From assembly GCA_002780065.1 (NCBI GenBank), contig PEWQ01000111.1:274-5671 (forward strand): a stretch of 5,398 nt of DNA, read 5' to 3'. Source of the DNA: Candidatus Hydrogenedentes bacterium CG07_land_8_20_14_0_80_42_17. Its GTDB lineage: Bacteria; UBA8481. The position numbers and the translations under genes are program-made. Within the stretch, counting starts at the first letter, position 1. Each line of letters starts with the position of its first letter. The notes below the pieces were generated by a model that saw nothing but the letters and a program-made list of their open reading frames with translations, ran no database searches and was not told the DNA's origin. Positions 5,369 through 5,398 of the stretch are shown in pieces.

Positions 5369-5398
5369 ATTTTACGCGTTCCACGGAAGATAGGCTGG

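Noticed and set aside
5369-5398. Possible 3' end of a minus-strand gene entering from the right edge
   Set aside because: Several minus-strand frames are open for only 8-13 codons before a stop, and all look equally plausible, so none can be supported from 30 bases.

Overview
The window is about 42% GC by eye and bacterial. It carries two secreted DUF4139 paralogues, a secreted YkuD-type L,D-transpeptidase and cytoplasmic molybdenum-cofactor genes, packed with start/stop overlaps. The secreted proteins have ordinary Sec signals, and a peptidoglycan cross-linking enzyme with a simple signal peptide suggests a Gram-negative-type (diderm) envelope. The lineage cannot be fixed from this sequence. 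A MoaD-MoaE fusion, an Aquifex-Fd4-type [2Fe-2S] ferredoxin and tandem DUF4139 genes suggest an environmental, non-model phylum rather than a well-studied proteobacterium or firmicute.

Positions 3870 down to 1 (minus strand) hold five co-directional genes with no gap between any of them: DUF4139 protein A (3870-2719), DUF4139 protein B (2722-1418), a membrane-anchored or secreted TPR-like protein (1421-915), a thioredoxin-fold [2Fe-2S] ferredoxin (915-616), and a fused MoaD-MoaE molybdopterin synthase (619 to beyond the left edge). The junctions are ATGA, ATGA, TGATG and ATGA, so the genes are almost certainly one translationally coupled operon. The first three products are predicted to be exported or membrane-anchored. 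The last two are cytoplasmic and belong to redox and molybdenum-cofactor chemistry.

Positions 3871-4256 separate this operon from a divergent plus-strand gene. This intergenic region contains a textbook intrinsic terminator (3968-3995, minus strand), a strong nested stem-loop (4007-4061), a plausible sigma70 promoter for the minus operon just below the terminator, and an AT-rich stretch with weak promoter candidates for the plus-strand gene. The hairpin pair could be a small RNA with its own terminator, or a leader ending in an attenuator. It matches no RNA family I recognise.

Positions 4257-5120 (plus) encode an exported YkuD-type L,D-transpeptidase with an intact HxnSHGC active site and a C-terminal extension of about 105 residues. 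The 278 bases after it hold no supported gene. They contain four head-to-tail copies of a 17-bp GC-rich unit enclosed by a perfect 9-bp inverted repeat, followed by an AT-rich inverted repeat.

No complete new system can be demonstrated here. The items most worth checking are the operon composition (tandem DUF4139 plus TPR plus Fe-S plus MoaD-MoaE), the structured intergenic RNA-like element, and the framed 17-bp repeat array.
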